Source of the DNA: Amanita rubescens | Taxonomy: Eukaryota > Basidiomycota > Agaricomycetes > Agaricales > Amanitaceae | NCBI GenBank assembly: GCA_015039365.1 | Contig: WION01000025.1 | Location: 328,204-392,203, forward strand | Length of the DNA stretch: 64,000 nt | Reading direction: 5' to 3' | The notes under the pieces: model-generated | The model's database searches: none | Seen by the model: the letters and a program-made list of their open reading frames with translations, nothing else | Told to the model about the DNA's origin: nothing | Translations under genes and position numbers: made by a program | Shown here: one piece after another, positions 39,575 through 52,136 of the stretch | Layout: each line of letters starts with the position of its first letter | Numbering within the stretch: position 1 is the stretch's first letter

Positions 39575-41622
39575 TCGTCGTATAATTTTGATACGCCCGA
39601 AACTTCAGTGATTCTCCTTCTGGCATCTTCCGGGGAGCGCTCGGTTTCCTCTTATGAAATTGGGCGACCTTTTTACTTGCGTGTTCGAGGTTGTCCGAAG
39701 GTTCCCAAGTCGCTTCCTCATGAGGATATCCTTTCCACTTCACCAAATATTCCAACCGTCCTCCATTCCTTCTTTGTCGGCTGTCAATCACTTCCTCCAC
39801 CTCAAACTCCGCATCTTTTTTCATATCTTCCTCCTCCTTTCGTCTTTTATCCCATTCCTTCTCTTCTCTTTGTTGTCGGGGAAATTGAGCTGGCGAGTAC
39901 GGCTTCAGCCATATCTCATTGAATACGTTGTATATTTTCCACGATGCTGGTATTTTAAGACGATAGGCTGATGCTCCTACTTTTCCGGCAACCACATACG
40001 GTCCTACGAATTTCCCCCCAAGTTTCTTAGTCGTTCGTAGTGTGGGGAGGTTCTGTGTACTAAGATATACCTTCTCTCCTACTTTATACTCTTGAGAAGG
40101 TTGTTTCTTAACATCATATTGTTTCTTCATCACCTCCGCCGCCTTATTCAGTCCTTCTTTTGCTTTTCCCCACGCCTCTGTCAATCGCTCTATCCACTCG
40201 TCTACTGCTAATACCTTTCGCTCCACTGCAGGTTCTAATCCTTTCCTGGGGTGTCGTCCATTGTTTAGAAAGAAAGGAGAAAACCCCGTTGCCGAATGAA
40301 TTCGGTCATTATGGCAGAATTGCGCTATTGCCAACCAATCGCTCCAATTGTCTTGTTGATGATTCACGAACATAGTGAGGAATTCTTTCACCTCTTGGTT
40401 CACCCTCTCAGTCTGACCGTCTGTCTGTGGGTGGTATGCCATCGAAGGGTTTGCTTTTATTTTTAGCACTTCGTACAATTCCTTCATGAACTTCGACACA
40501 AATTGAGGTCCTCGATCGCTGATCACCTTCTCCGGTATTCCATGCTCCCTAAACACATGATCCCTAAATAATACTGCCGTTCCTTTACTTGTCAATGTCA
40601 TATTGGTAGGTAGGAAATAGGCCTTTTTCGTGAATCTATCAACCACTACCAAGACCGCATCGTATCCTTTTGATTCAGGCAAGGGACCAATCATATCCAC
40701 CGATATTATTTGCCATGGTCCTTGCGGAACTTCATTTGGATTCAGCAGGGCTGCCCTCTTTTGTCGGTCTGGTTTAACCGTCTGACAGATCCGACACCCT
40801 TTCACATATCCTTCTACATCTTTTCTTAATCCTGGCCACCAATAATTTCGTAGTATCAATTCGACCGTTTTATCAACTCCCGAATGTCCCCAGGAGTGAT
40901 GTATGGTCATTACTTCCTCTCTCAATTTTTTCACTACTGGTACGTACACCCTTTCTCGCCATGTCACCATCCCATTCTCTTGCACTTTCCATCCTTCTTC
41001 TTTTTGTTCTATTGCCTTTTTTACCTTCTCTTCCCATTGTCGTTTTGTTATCTTTTTTATTTGTTTTTCTATTTCCTGTAATCCTCCATTCTCATTCATC
41101 GTTCGTACAAACATCTCCTTTTTTAATACTATCGTCCCTTCGTTGTCTGTCTCCCCTTTGTCAAAGTCCACTCTCCTGGATAACGCATCTGCCTTCGTAT
41201 TGGTTTTGCCCGGTCGATGTTTCAACGTGAAATTGTATTCTTGTAAGTCTAGTACCCATCGTGCTTGTCGTCGATTTATATTCTGAGACTTGCGGAAGTA
41301 TGTGAGGTTCTGATGATCCGTTAAGATTTCAATTACTTCCTCCGTTCCCTTTAGGTAGTGTGACCATTCGTATAATGCATGCATTATCGCCAACAATTCC
41401 TTGTCGTAAACTTCATAGTTCCTTTCCGTTGGGTTCAGCGATTTCGAGATAAACGCGATCGGTCTCCAGGTTCCGTCCGCTTGTTGCTGAGATAGTACCG
41501 CTCCCATTGCAAAGTCCGACGCATCCATTTCCACTCGATATTGTCCTTTATCGGCCGGTATTGCCAACACCACTTCCTCTCCTATCCTCATCTTTAATCC
41601 TTGAAACACCTCTTCTTGTAAC
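39575..41622 (-). pseudogene. pol: Element B Pol, RNase H-integrase-chromodomain
   Basis: This part runs from the copia insertion at 41622 to FB-3. It has RNase H (MDAS, KELLA, TDHQNL, KADALS), the HHCC finger and the integrase catalytic residues in SVDMIGPL, ISDRGPQF and GQTERVNQ. The chromodomain is EFEVEEVIDSRQ with V-K-W-K-G-Y-P. No internal stop is visible in this section. It is closely similar to element A Pol. Confidence 0.9.
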
Positions 41623-41890
41623 TGTTGGAGTACGAGCGTTGCGCTACGGCTAAGTCCAATATTTGTGCATGTTTATTTGATTGATATTTGATACGTCGAA
41701 TGTTCGCCTGCACGCCTCAGTTCTTTATATCATAACTGAGGCGTGAGTTGCTACCTATTCATTCGTTTACACTCATACTAATCTTACCGCAGTCATTCCT
41801 TAGGTAGTTCACTCTTTAATACAAGTTCTTTATATCATAACTGAGGCTCGTTCCTTAGAATCTCGCCCCGGTAAATTTTCCCTGCCAACA
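41623..41890 (+). repeat. Element G 5' LTR
   Basis: TGTTGGAGTACG to CCTGCCAACA. It contains a 10-bp perfect stem CGCCTCAGTT/AACTGAGGCG around 41717-41747. Confidence 0.93.
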
Positions 41891-41902
41891 GGTTATGGGC
41901 CC
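41891..41902 (+). promoter_or_regulatory. Element G primer site (half initiator tRNA-Met)
   Basis: GGTTATGGGCCC directly follows the LTR. It is complementary to the anticodon stem-loop of initiator tRNA-Met, the internal site used by copia-type elements that prime with a cleaved tRNA half. Confidence 0.75.
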
Positions 41903-44900
41903 CAGAGAATCCATCATGTCAGCAACAGACACCCTCAAGCTCTTGAAGCTCCCGAAGCTCAAGGACGACGGTACCAATTGGATAACGTACCGCGAGAGGA
42001 TTATAAATACTCTCACTCATAAGGGTCTCAAGCGACATGTTACTGGAACCGCGCGGAAGCCTGCCGAGATTGAATTCAAAGATGACAAAGCCTACAAGAA
42101 GGGTACAACAAGTGAACTCACCCCTACCATGCTCACCACACTCGAAAAAGAACAAGACGAGTACGAGCAAAAAGAGGCCTCAGTCCGTGAAGTCATTTAC
42201 GAGACGATAGGCCAATCTTTATTCCTCCAAGTCAAAAACGAGGATACAGCTGCCAAAGTCTGGGACAAATTGGTGTCGATCATGGAGAAGAAAGGCGACC
42301 TAATCCAAGTTAGCGTTCTCTCGAGGATGCAAACTATGGTCTGTCTCGAGGACGACGACATACGTGCTCACCTTGCGAGCATGTCGGAACTGAAGGAGCA
42401 ACTTGAAGGCATGGGTGCTCCCATATCCGATCCGTCATTCGCTGCCATGATTCGCAAATCACTCCCAGCGAGTTACCGTTCCCTGTTACAAACGCTCAGC
42501 GCCACTGCCCGTGTCAATAAGAAGATACTCACTAGCGACGAAATCATTGGAGCTATCCACAAAGAAGCCGATGAACAAAAAGTCCATAAAGAGGCAGATA
42601 GGGTTGCCAAGAATGCAGCAATGATAGCTGCGCAGTCTAAAAGACGGGATGATAAGAAAAAGATCAAATGTGTCAATTGCAAACGTACCGGGCACAAAAA
42701 GGAGGACTGCTACCGAAAAGGTGGAGGAAAAGAAGGCCAGGCACCATGGGAGAAGAAGACCAAAGACGGCAATGCCAAAGCAAATGCTGCCGAGTCTACC
42801 GAGCCCGACGAGGATGATGTATCACTCGCAGTGCAATGCTGCCCCACCGAACCTCTAGAAGCCCTAGCCAGCGTCCCAAGCGATGGCCACGTCATCATCG
42901 ACAGCGGAGCCACCCGGCACTTCACTCCGAACCGTTCCGATCTTGCAAATTTCACCGAAATTCCCCCAAGACCTATTAAAGCTGCCAATGGTCTCTTGCT
43001 ACAAGCTACAGGCCGCGGCGATCTAAAGTTATTGCTCCCTATGGGAAAAGGTTGTCAGCCAACTAAAGTTACACTCCGAAATGTGTATTACGCACCCGAT
43101 TTCGCATTCACGATGGTATCCATGGGGACGATGGATGACAAAGGATTCCAGATCCTCACTGAAGATGGAATCTGCACCATCAGTACCGCCAGACCCGAAC
43201 GTCGAGTTATTGCTCGCATTCCAAAGGTTAACGGATTATACCGAGTGTCGATTGCTCCACAAGGTGTTTCTGGAGTAGATAATGCTCTGGCTGCATCCGG
43301 AAAGGTGTCAATAAACGAATTACACCGTAAAATGGGACATATTAATCATGATGACTTACTTCGTATGGTCAAAAACGGGACAGCAACTGGAGTAGACCTC
43401 GATATGGACTCTAAACCCAAACAGTGCCCCGATTGCCTAGAAGGGAAAGCCATGCGGAAGCCGTTTCCAAAACTGAGCACAAGCGACCGTGCAAAGAAGT
43501 ATGGCGACAAGGTTGTCTCCGACCTATGGGGACCTGCTCCCTCGCCGTCACTCAAAGGGAAGAAGTACTATATACTTTTTCAGGATCAGTTTACCCACAA
43601 GCAACGGATATATTTCCTTACCAAGAAATCGGAAGCTTTTGAGGCCTATAAGGTTTACGAAGCATGGGTAAAACTTCAACGTAACGCTCCCATAAAGATA
43701 TTCGGCACTGACCGAGGGGGAGAATTCACAGGCGCTGTCTTTAAGGCACACCTGGAGAAAGCTGGGACCACCCGCCACTTTACTGTGCACGATAGTCCGC
43801 AATCCAACGGAAAAGCCGAGCGCGCGAACCGAACGATCGTCGAGGGAGCTACAGCAATGTTGTCAGCATCAAAATTACCTGATAACCTATGGGCCGAAGC
43901 CATCGCTCACCAAGTTTGGCTTCGTAATTGCGCTCCCACAAAGGCATTACCAAATTCGAAAACTCCATTGGAAATGGCAACTGGAGATTGTCCAAATCTG
44001 TCAGATGTGCACGAATGGGGAAGTAAAGTATGGGTGAAACGTACCCACAGTCCAAAATTAAAGCCCAGGGTTGCTACTGGACGCTTTATTGGTTTTGACG
44101 AGGAATCCAAGGGATGCCGGATATATTGGGAGGACAGACGGGCTGTAACTGTTGAACGCGATGTTTACTTCGATAAAAGAGGTCTCTCAGCCCCAGAAAC
44201 GACTTTGATTGAAGGGGAGACTCACAGAGATAACAATCAAACCCAAAATGCGGTCACACCCACAGAAAACGTCGAACCACCGGTGAACGAAGATGCCAAT
44301 CGTCAAACGGTTAGCGCCACCGGAAAGAGCGTCGAAAAAGCTAAAAATCCAGCCCTAGACAACGTCAATCCAACGAAAAACGGAGGAGATACGACGAAAT
44401 CAAACTCACCTCTCACCCAAACCTCATTCAAGCTACCAACACAAGATCCAACCCAATCCACACCTATCCAACCATCAGATGACGAGGAGGAAGTCGCAGA
44501 GGAACTCCTAGGACGTGGTAAACGAGCCAGACCGCCACAGGGCTACTACAAGGTGCTGATGAAAGGAGATAAGACACCAGGGGGAGGAATGGTGGCTATC
44601 ACTGAAAACCAACCTGAATATCAGCTCTCAGCAGTTGATTTAGACACAGAGGACCTACTCATTGCTGCAGCTATGCAGGAGTATGTTCTAGCATCAGGAA
44701 CGGAAGGAGAGCCAAGATCGTTGAACGAAGCGTTGAAGGGAGACGAAGCTGACAAATGGCATGCGGCTGTGCATACTGAATTGGACCAAATCGAGAAACT
44801 GGGTACCTGGGAAATAGTGGAAGCTCCTGCGGACGCCAACATTGTTTCGTCCAAGTTCGTGTTCAGGCTTAAGCGTGACGAACGCGGTAACATCGTCAAA

Positions 44901-46289
44901 TACAAAGCTCGACTGGTCGCCCGCGGTTTCACGCAGAAATTCGGCATCGACTACTTCGACACCCGCGTTTGGATAGTCCGATGGGAAACCATTCAGAACC
45001 TTCTCGCCCAGGCCGCCGCACGAGGATCAGTCATACATCAAGCTGATGTCAAGAATGCATATCTCAACGCCAAAATAAAAGAAGATATCTACGTTGAGCT
45101 CCCACCTTCCTACGAACAATTTTGATCCCTACCAAGCCATCTAGCCCAGAAACGAGCCGTATGCAAGCTCAAGAAGGGTTTATATGGAACCAAACAAGCC
45201 GGTCGAGGCTGGTACATGAAACTCTGTGACACTTTTATCAGCTTCGGATACAAAGTATCTAACGCTGATCTCGGCGTCTTCTACAGATTCTTGACTGGGA
45301 AATACACCATCGTCGCCGTTGCGACTGATGATCTGACTATCATTGCCAAATCGGTCGAATCCGCTCAGCTGATCAAGGATCAGTTGAACAAACACTTTGA
45401 ACTAGTCGATCTCGGGGAGATCAAATGGCTCTTAGGTGTTCACATCACCCACAACCTTGAAAAGCGAACGATATCACTCGGACAACAGTCTTACATCGAC
45501 GAGATCATCAAGCGATTCGGACTTGAAGACGCTCGCCCCATCTCAACTCCGATGGAACCTGGATCTGACTTCACCCCCGGAACTCCACACATCTCACCAG
45601 TCAAACTGACTGCCCGAGAACGCTCCTTCTACCGGGAAATGATCGGCGCTCTGCTCTATCTCTCCACCGTGACTCGAGCCGACGTCGCCTATTGCATCTC
45701 CACCTTATCTCGTTATCTTGAAGATCCATCAAAGACACATCTCGCCGCCGCTCAACGAGCGATCCGAAACCTAAAACAGACCCGTGATAAGTGTCTGATC
45801 CTTGGAGGAAAGGACCCTCAACTACGTGCCTACTCGGATGCCGACTGGGCTTCTCAAGCTCATCGCCACTCAATCTCCGGCTTCGCCATCTTCCACGGTC
45901 AAGGAGCCGTTTCATGGAGTTCGAAGAAACAACCAATCGTTACTCTTTCAAGCACTGAGTCGGAATACGTTGCTCTCTCACACGTCGTGAAGGATCTACT
46001 CTGGCATCAGAAACTCCACTTGGAACTCTCGCCCTTCTTTGACGAGATCAAGGCACCAATTCCGCTCTACTGCGACAATCAAGGCGCTATCGTGTTATCG
46101 AAGGACGCTACTTTCCATATGCGTACCAAGCATATTGATACCCGTTTCCATTTCGTTCGAGAAATTGTCTACAACAACATTCTTTCTATTTCCTATTGTC
46201 CTACTGATGATATGATTGCAGATATCTTTACAAAAGCTCTGTCTCGTTTCAAGTTTGAAAAATTTCGTACGTTACTCAATATTCTCTAA
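41895..46289 (+). pseudogene. Element G Gag-Pol (copia polyprotein), one stop
   Basis: The frame is open from about 41895 (likely ATG 41904 or 41934) to TAA at about 46287, except for TGA at 45123-45125 inside reverse transcriptase. Residues counted from 41895: Gag, CCHC knuckle CVNCKRTGHKKEDC near 258, protease DSGA near 336, and the HHCC finger near 476-530. Integrase follows with SDLWGP, TDRGGEF and NGKAERANR. RT has DVKNAYLN and, after the stop, ATDDL in place of YVDD. RNase H has SDADW and SSTESEY. The single stop and near-identical LTRs suggest recent inactivation. Confidence 0.93.
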
Positions 46290-46396
46290 TATTGCTCAGC
46301 TCGAAGGGGAGTGTTGGAGTACGAGCGTTGCGCTACGGCTAAGTCCAATATTTGTGCATGTTTATTTGATTGATATTTGATACGTCGAATGTTCGC

Positions 46397-48416
46397 TGTA
46401 ACGTATCGATTCCGGCTATGCTGGAATCGATACTGAAACCCTTCCGTCTTCCGGACTCGGACCTCCGACACCTCGGACCCCCAACCTCGGCATCGGATAC
46501 GTCTCGGACCGAGTAGCGCACGTAGTACACGAGGTACACAGTATATAGATTGTCGTAGTTAGTTCTTTATACATTCTTTTCCTCCCCCGCACTTCACTTC
46601 TACGTTTCCGAGCCCCGAGAGTGCGACCGAACTCGGACGAGCACCTTTCGGTGCTGCCGAACTCGCTCGGCAAACACCGAGCCTCGGAGGTTGCACCCAA
46701 CGCAACCTCCGTTTCGTTGTTACAACTGGAGCCCACCGCTCGGTCCAATTCGGGTTGCACTCACGCTCATTCACGCTCGCTTTCACTTGCGCACAGCCCC
46801 GGAGGCTTTTATTCTTTTGGACGGCCCCATCAGCTCATTCCGGCTCTCATACGTCTGTTGGTTACCGCCAAACGCGCCGCATCTGTACCCAGCTCGTCGA
46901 CATGCGCAACGACATCACTGCCTGCTTCCGGCTTTCGTCCGCTCCCATCTGCACGCACCGCACTGCAGCACGTGTCTGCCTCATGCACCACCTCTGCATC
47001 GCACTCCATCGCTCGATGACCACAGCTTGACGCGCCCCGTTCCCCTATCGGAGCCTACCAGCACCGCTGCAGCCTTATCGGACCCCATCAGCCGCTATCG
47101 CAGCCCATCCGCAGCCTACGCCTTTCCCTTGCACACACCTCGTGTATTGGATACTTCCGAAGTACAGCCGATTGCTCCACGCTAACTCGTCCCTTCATTC
47201 GTCAACCGAGCCGCACTCCTTCCCCATCAACACGCGTAGACCACGTTCCTTCCCCTCGTTTCTCTTCTCGCACTCGCCAGAGCCTTCCGCCGCCACGTCC
47301 CATGCTTCTCGGACACTATCAGCACCCTTATACACTCCGGCGTCATTCCACCTCGGCACACAAGCAAGAATCTTTTTTTTTCAGCATTTTTTTTCTTTTC
47401 TCCCCAGGATCGGTATACGGCGTAGCCGTATTCGTTCAAACGGCGCATTCCATGCTCAAATGGACCCTCAGCATCACGTCTCATCACCGCCGGCATCCCT
47501 TCCGCACCAAGCCCCTCAACAAGCCAGCCCGAATCGCCATAGGAGTGTGGGGGACGTTGGGTTGTTTCTGGATAACGGATATTAGTACGCACAACGCAGA
47601 ATCACTTTAGGACCCTTTTATAGCACGCAGAGCCGCCGAATGATTTACTGGAGCGCAAGGTACACCCCTCACCGAGCGGGGGTGGCCGGAAATGTGGGAT
47701 GCGCACCCACACCTTTTCACTTTCTACTGCCGACGATGACTACCGCCAACATGCTGCTACTACCCTGCACCCTTGATACGCCCCTCCCCTACACTCTACC
47801 AGCCACCACATCACGCCGACCACTTCCGAGACTACCGACGACCACTGAGCCCCTCATCGCCACTGCCGACTCCTTATTTGAATCATCGACTATCTACACA
47901 TGCACGGACCCCGCCAACACTTTGTCTACGCCACCACCGGCCTCTGCTACTCGGCCGACACTACGCCTCATCTCTGACGTCCCATCCCCTCCTCGCCGAC
48001 ACTCCTCTCGCTTCCGACGTCCTATCTCGGTCTTCGCCAATGCGACGCAGGTTGACGAGGACGTCAACATTTAAAAGTCCCCAGCGGGTGTAACGTATCG
48101 ATTCCGGCTATGCTGGAATCGATACTGAAACCCTTCCGTCTTCCGGACTCGGACCTCCGACACCTCGGACCCCCAACCTCGGCATCGGATACGTCTCGGA
48201 CCGAGTAGCGCACGTAGTACACGAGGTACACAGTATATAGATTGTCGTAGTTAGTTCTTTATACATTCTTTTCCTCCCCCGCACTTCACTTCTACGTTTC
48301 CGAGCCCCGAGAGTGCGACCGAACTCGGACGAGCACCTTTCGGTGCTGCCGAACTCGCTCGGCAAACACCGAGCCTCGGAGGTTGCACCCAACGCAACCT
48401 CCGTTTCGTTGTTACA
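46397..48416 (+). mobile_element. Element H, small LTR element without pol (TRIM-like)
   Basis: Two 328-bp LTRs (46397-46724 and 48089-48416) appear identical by eye, begin TGTAACG and end GTTACA. They are flanked by the 4-bp duplication TCGC (46393-46396 and 48417-48420). The LTR holds an 11-bp perfect stem GTATCGATTCC/GGAATCGATAC and a 9-bp stem GGAGGTTGC/GCAACCTCC. A TGG-initiated primer site (TGGAGCCCACC) starts two bases after the 5' LTR. The 1364-bp interior is C-rich and encodes no recognised protein. It needs enzymes from elsewhere. Confidence 0.9.
46725..48088. other. Interior of element H, no recognised gene
   Basis: The interior is C- and CCAC-rich with several overlapping Pro/Ser/Thr-rich frames on the plus strand (for example 46691-47185 and 47640-48074). 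None has a retroelement motif. They are probably by-products of composition. Confidence 0.5.
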
Positions 48417-48608
48417 TCGCCTGCACGCCTCAGTTCTTTATATCATAACTGAGGCGTGAGTTGCTACCTATTCATTCGTTTACACTCATACTAATCTTAC
48501 CGCAGTCGTTCCTTAGGTAGTTCACTCTTTAATACAAGTTCTTTATATCATAACTGAGGCTCGTTCCTTAGAATCTCGCCCCGGTAAATTTTCCCTGCCA
48601 ACAGTAAC

Positions 48609-50692
48609 ACCGTCCACATCCATTCTTCCTTTCCTGTCAACCTTGTAAGGGCTTTGGCTATTTTCGCGAATCCTCATACAAATCGTCGGTAGAAGTTGAT
48701 AAAACCCAAAAACTGTTGTAATTCCCTTTTGTTCTTAGGTCGCGGCCAATCAAGTATCACTTTCACCTTCGCTTTATCCATACGTATCGAATCGTGTGAT
48801 ATAACCAATCCCAAGAATTCGATCGTGTCTTGATCGAACCAACACTTGTCCGCCTTTAATGACAGCTTATGACGTTCCAGTTTTTCTAGGATTCGTTTAA
48901 CATGTTGTTGATGTGTTTCTTTATTGTCCGAAAACACGAGTATATCGTCCATGTAAATCACTACCCATCCTTCCGCTATCTCTTCCCTGAACATATCATT
49001 CATCATGGTCTGGAACGTTGCTGGCGAATTTGTTAATCCGAAGAACATCACCAGTGGTTCGAACAGCCCTCTATTGGTCCTAAACACCGCCTTCCATTTG
49101 TCTCCTTCCTTTATCCTTACGTTATTGTATCCCCATCGTATATCCATTTTGGAGAATACTTTGGCATGACTGAGACGATCGATCAGTTCCGAAATTAACG
49201 GGAGTGGGTAACGATTTTTTATCGTCATCTCATTTAATTTTCGGTAATCCTGTACTGGTCTTAATTTCCCATCTTTTTTCTTTATAAAAAAGAAGGGTGA
49301 TGCCATTGGAGATTTGCTCGATCGGATTCGTCCCGTGTCTAAATTCTCTTTCAAGAATTCATCCAATTGTTCTTGTTCATGTCGGTTGAGTGGATATATT
49401 TTACAATCTAACGGTTTGGATCCTGGTATCAATTCGATAGCGTGGTCCCAAGGACCGCGCTTCGGTAATTCGTCAAACGTCTTCTTTTCAAAAACCTTTC
49501 GGTGACTCAAATAGTGGGCGGCGGGGATCATTTCTTCCCATGTGCGGCTTTTTTGATTCGCCGCCGCTATTTTAGTCGCCGTAGTTTCATGTGCTCTCAC
49601 CCACATTCCTTCCTCTTCATCTCTCATCACTGCTAATAATTTGTCTCCTTCTTCCCATTCATGTCCACTGATCGTCTTATCTTCGCCGGTCTCCTCACCT
49701 TCAGTATCGTAATCGTCCTCAGCCACGTAGCAATGGCCTGGGCAATTTACCATCCGGAGTGAGTTCTCTTTCCAGTTCACGTTAGGGTTGTGGTATCTCA
49801 ACCAGTCGTGTCCTAAGAATACGTCGGTTTTTCCAAGCGTTGAAACGCCGAATTCGAACACCTCTTCGTGCGTCCCTATCCGTAGTTTCAACTGTACTAC
49901 CTCTTTTAACGTTCCCCCCAAGTTGGGTGTGCCGTCAGCGTTGAAGACGGGGATGGGTCGGTCTAGTCGTCGCGTATTGATTTTGTGTTTCTTTACAAAA
50001 TCTTGATTAATGCAAGACCCCGTACATCCAGAGTCGATAAGAATATCGACTCTGTTCCGTTCATGCGTATCCAACATAGTCATCACGCCTTCTATTACCA
50101 TCTGATTTTTCCCTTTCCCCCTTACATATCTCGGTTTCATTTTTAAGTTATTGAGGCACCACAACGCTTCTTTTTCCGTCATTTTGTTTATGGCTTTTAC
50201 CGTTTCTCCATTTGCTTCGTCATTCCAGGTCTGATGTACCCATTGTTTCAAACTTTCTATCGCCGTTTTTTCTTCTTGGTCCCACATCCTTCTCACCATC
50301 CACGGTCCTTGCCATGTTTTCAATTTTCTATTTGTCGCTCTTACAGGTTCATTCCTCCATTTGTGTTCATGCTCTCTCAATTCGTATAGGATATCATCAA
50401 TATTTAATTTTGAATCCATATATTTTACATTGAGCGGCTCTGTAACACGTTCTTCAACCAGTGCCTTAGGAGGCGCTTTCACTGGTTGTTTGGAAAATCC
50501 GTCCCTTCTGCTCTCGTCATTTGATTGGTCTGTTCCGTTTGGAATCCCATCAACGCCGCTATTTCTACCTTCTCCTGCTCCGTTGCCTTTTCGATCCTTT
50601 CTTGCCACGTTACTTCCCTGACCTCTTCTCTCTTCTTCCTTGGTGCCCAACAATCTCTTGACAGATGTCCAATCTTTCCGCAGTTGAAACAC
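48609..50692 (-). pseudogene. pol: Element B Pol, protease-reverse transcriptase
   Basis: The upstream part of element B pol runs from its overlap with gag to the copia insertion. Protease DSGC lies near 50030, and RT has SPFFFIKKKDGKLR, YPLPLISEL and YMDD. A TGA at 48674-48676 replaces the Arg of RRFVRGF seen in A (CGA to TGA). The pol frame is open from about 50692, giving a 213-nt overlap with gag. At the site homologous to the element A heptamer the sequence is GGATTTT. Confidence 0.88.
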
Positions 50693-51747
50693 CTTCCCGG
50701 TCCTCTCCTTCTATCGATCATCATTGCGTTCGGATCTGTTCCCGACCCTGACGCCACAGGGTGGGGTCGTGCTATTTGTGGTGTGGGAGCCGCAGTTTGT
50801 GGCGCTGGTGGTGGCGTGTGTTGCGGCGCTGGTGCGGGGTTCAGTGTGTATCGTGGTCGGAACACCGGCCTATCTGTCCGCATTACCCCATAAAGTTTCT
50901 GCCCGTCTCTCCACGCCTTATCCAATGCCGTTGCCCTTTCGTACCACAATTGCAAATCTCCCGCTGTCGCTCCATCTCCCGGCGCTCCGTTCTCTACTAT
51001 CTTTATTCCCAAAGGTGGGTTCAATCCTCCTTTGAATTGGGCGATTAGGGCTATTTCGTTGAAGTCCATGAGTTGAGCCCAACTTTTGAAATCGATGATG
51101 TAATCTTCCACTGGTCGTTTCCCTTGTTTTAACTCCCTTAGATGTCTGATTGCTTCATCCCTTGTTTCCGTTGTCATGAAGAAGGCCAGTGCTTTCCGCT
51201 CAAAGTCGTGCCAGCTATCAAATGGCGGCGCGTGCGTGAGTGCTGCTATCCCCAGTTCCGCCGCTACTGGGGCTACCGTTACTTCTCCCAGAGGTGATAT
51301 CACTCCTATTACGGCCTCCCTCGCTTCCACTCCCATCCTTAATTGCGCCCATGTGTATTCTGTTGCTCGCGGTGTGATTGTTACTTCGTCCGCAAAATCC
51401 ATAAATTCCTGCAATTTGACTCCCGCCCAGTTCTCTGCTCTATTTGCCGTTCCTCCCTTTATCCTTTGGAGGGCGACCGCAATCATCTGACTATTGTTGA
51501 GTACTTCCGTTAATGAAAAGTACGCCTTCATCGATCTCAGCCAATGTGCTATCTTTTCCGGTTTGCCTTCATACGCTTCCGGTAGATCGATTTTCATCTG
51601 CGGTCTGGGCGGTTTGGGTGGTTCTCTGAACGCTTCCCTTATCTCTCCTATCGCTCTGGCCACTCCATGTCCCGCATTTCGTTGAGCTCCTGGGGTTAAT
51701 GCTTCCCAGAGCGCTCGTACTGCGGCCGGGGCGAGCGATCCTATCAA
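50479..51747 (-). pseudogene. gag: Element B Gag
   Basis: 422 codons match element A Gag ([16 protein letters not shown] and R-P-V-E-D-Y regions), with one zinc knuckle CFNCGKIGHLSRDC instead of two. Compared with A, about 28 bp net are missing just after the ATG at about 51773. That ATG now runs into TGA after ten codons, and the long frame has only non-ATG starts. Element F inserted about 20 bp upstream of that ATG. Confidence 0.88.
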
Positions 51748-51797
51748 CGCTGTGCCTCCGTCGGTGTATATGGCATTCTTCTTATCTTCACAGGGAC

Positions 51798-52125
51798 TGT
51801 AACGTTCTTACTGAAAGGAACCTAATAAGGTTCCAACTTAATCACCCCTTGCGTCTTGCACTGAATCAACGTGTATATGTGATACCGTGCGGTGTACGCG
51901 AGTGGGGTAAAGTAAGGTGTAAGATGATGTCACAATGTGTGACAACCTACCATATATGTACCGTAACATAACTATCTACGAGAATAGAGGAAAACTATCT
52001 ACAGGGAATAAATGAGGGAGCTAAACGTAGCTCCCATCCTCGTATTTGGAGATCCTCAAGGGATCTCCCATCTTGATGAGTATCTTGATGAATATGTACA
52101 AGAGCTACATAGTAGCCCCGTTACA
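51798..52125 (-). repeat. Element F 3' LTR
   Basis: 328 bp, containing several perfect stems: GGAACCT/AGGTTCC, GGGAGCT/AGCTCCC, GGAGATCC/GGATCTCC and GTCACA/TGTGAC. Confidence 0.93.
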
Positions 52126-52136
52126 TCCTCCCCCAC
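52126..52136 (-). promoter_or_regulatory. Element F polypurine tract
   Basis: Minus-strand GTGGGGGAGGA abuts the LTR. A second similar tract (GTGGGGGAGGATGTGAC) lies at about 52224-52240 and could act as an internal plus-strand primer. Confidence 0.7.

Larger units (their letters stand above)
41623..48603 (+). mobile_element. Element G, Ty1/copia, with H in its 3' LTR
   Basis: It is flanked by the 5-bp duplication GTAAC (41618-41622 and 48604-48608). The 5' LTR is 41623-41890 (268 bp). The 3' LTR starts at 46312 and ends at 48603 because it contains element H. One base difference is visible between the LTRs, so it is young. The polyprotein frame carries one in-frame stop. It inserted in element B pol. 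Confidence 0.95.
46312..48603 (+). repeat. Element G 3' LTR, split by H
   Basis: 46312-46396 and 48417-48603 join to give a 268-bp LTR after removal of H and its TCGC duplication. A purine run GAAGGGGAG precedes it. Confidence 0.92.

Noticed and set aside
46691..48093. Several Pro/Ser-rich plus-strand frames in element H
   Set aside because: They overlap in different frames and follow the C-rich composition; no conservation evidence.
51798..52125. Self-priming in element F
   Set aside because: No stretch of 10 or more bases in the LTR complements the sequence following the 5' LTR; only GTGCAA is shared.
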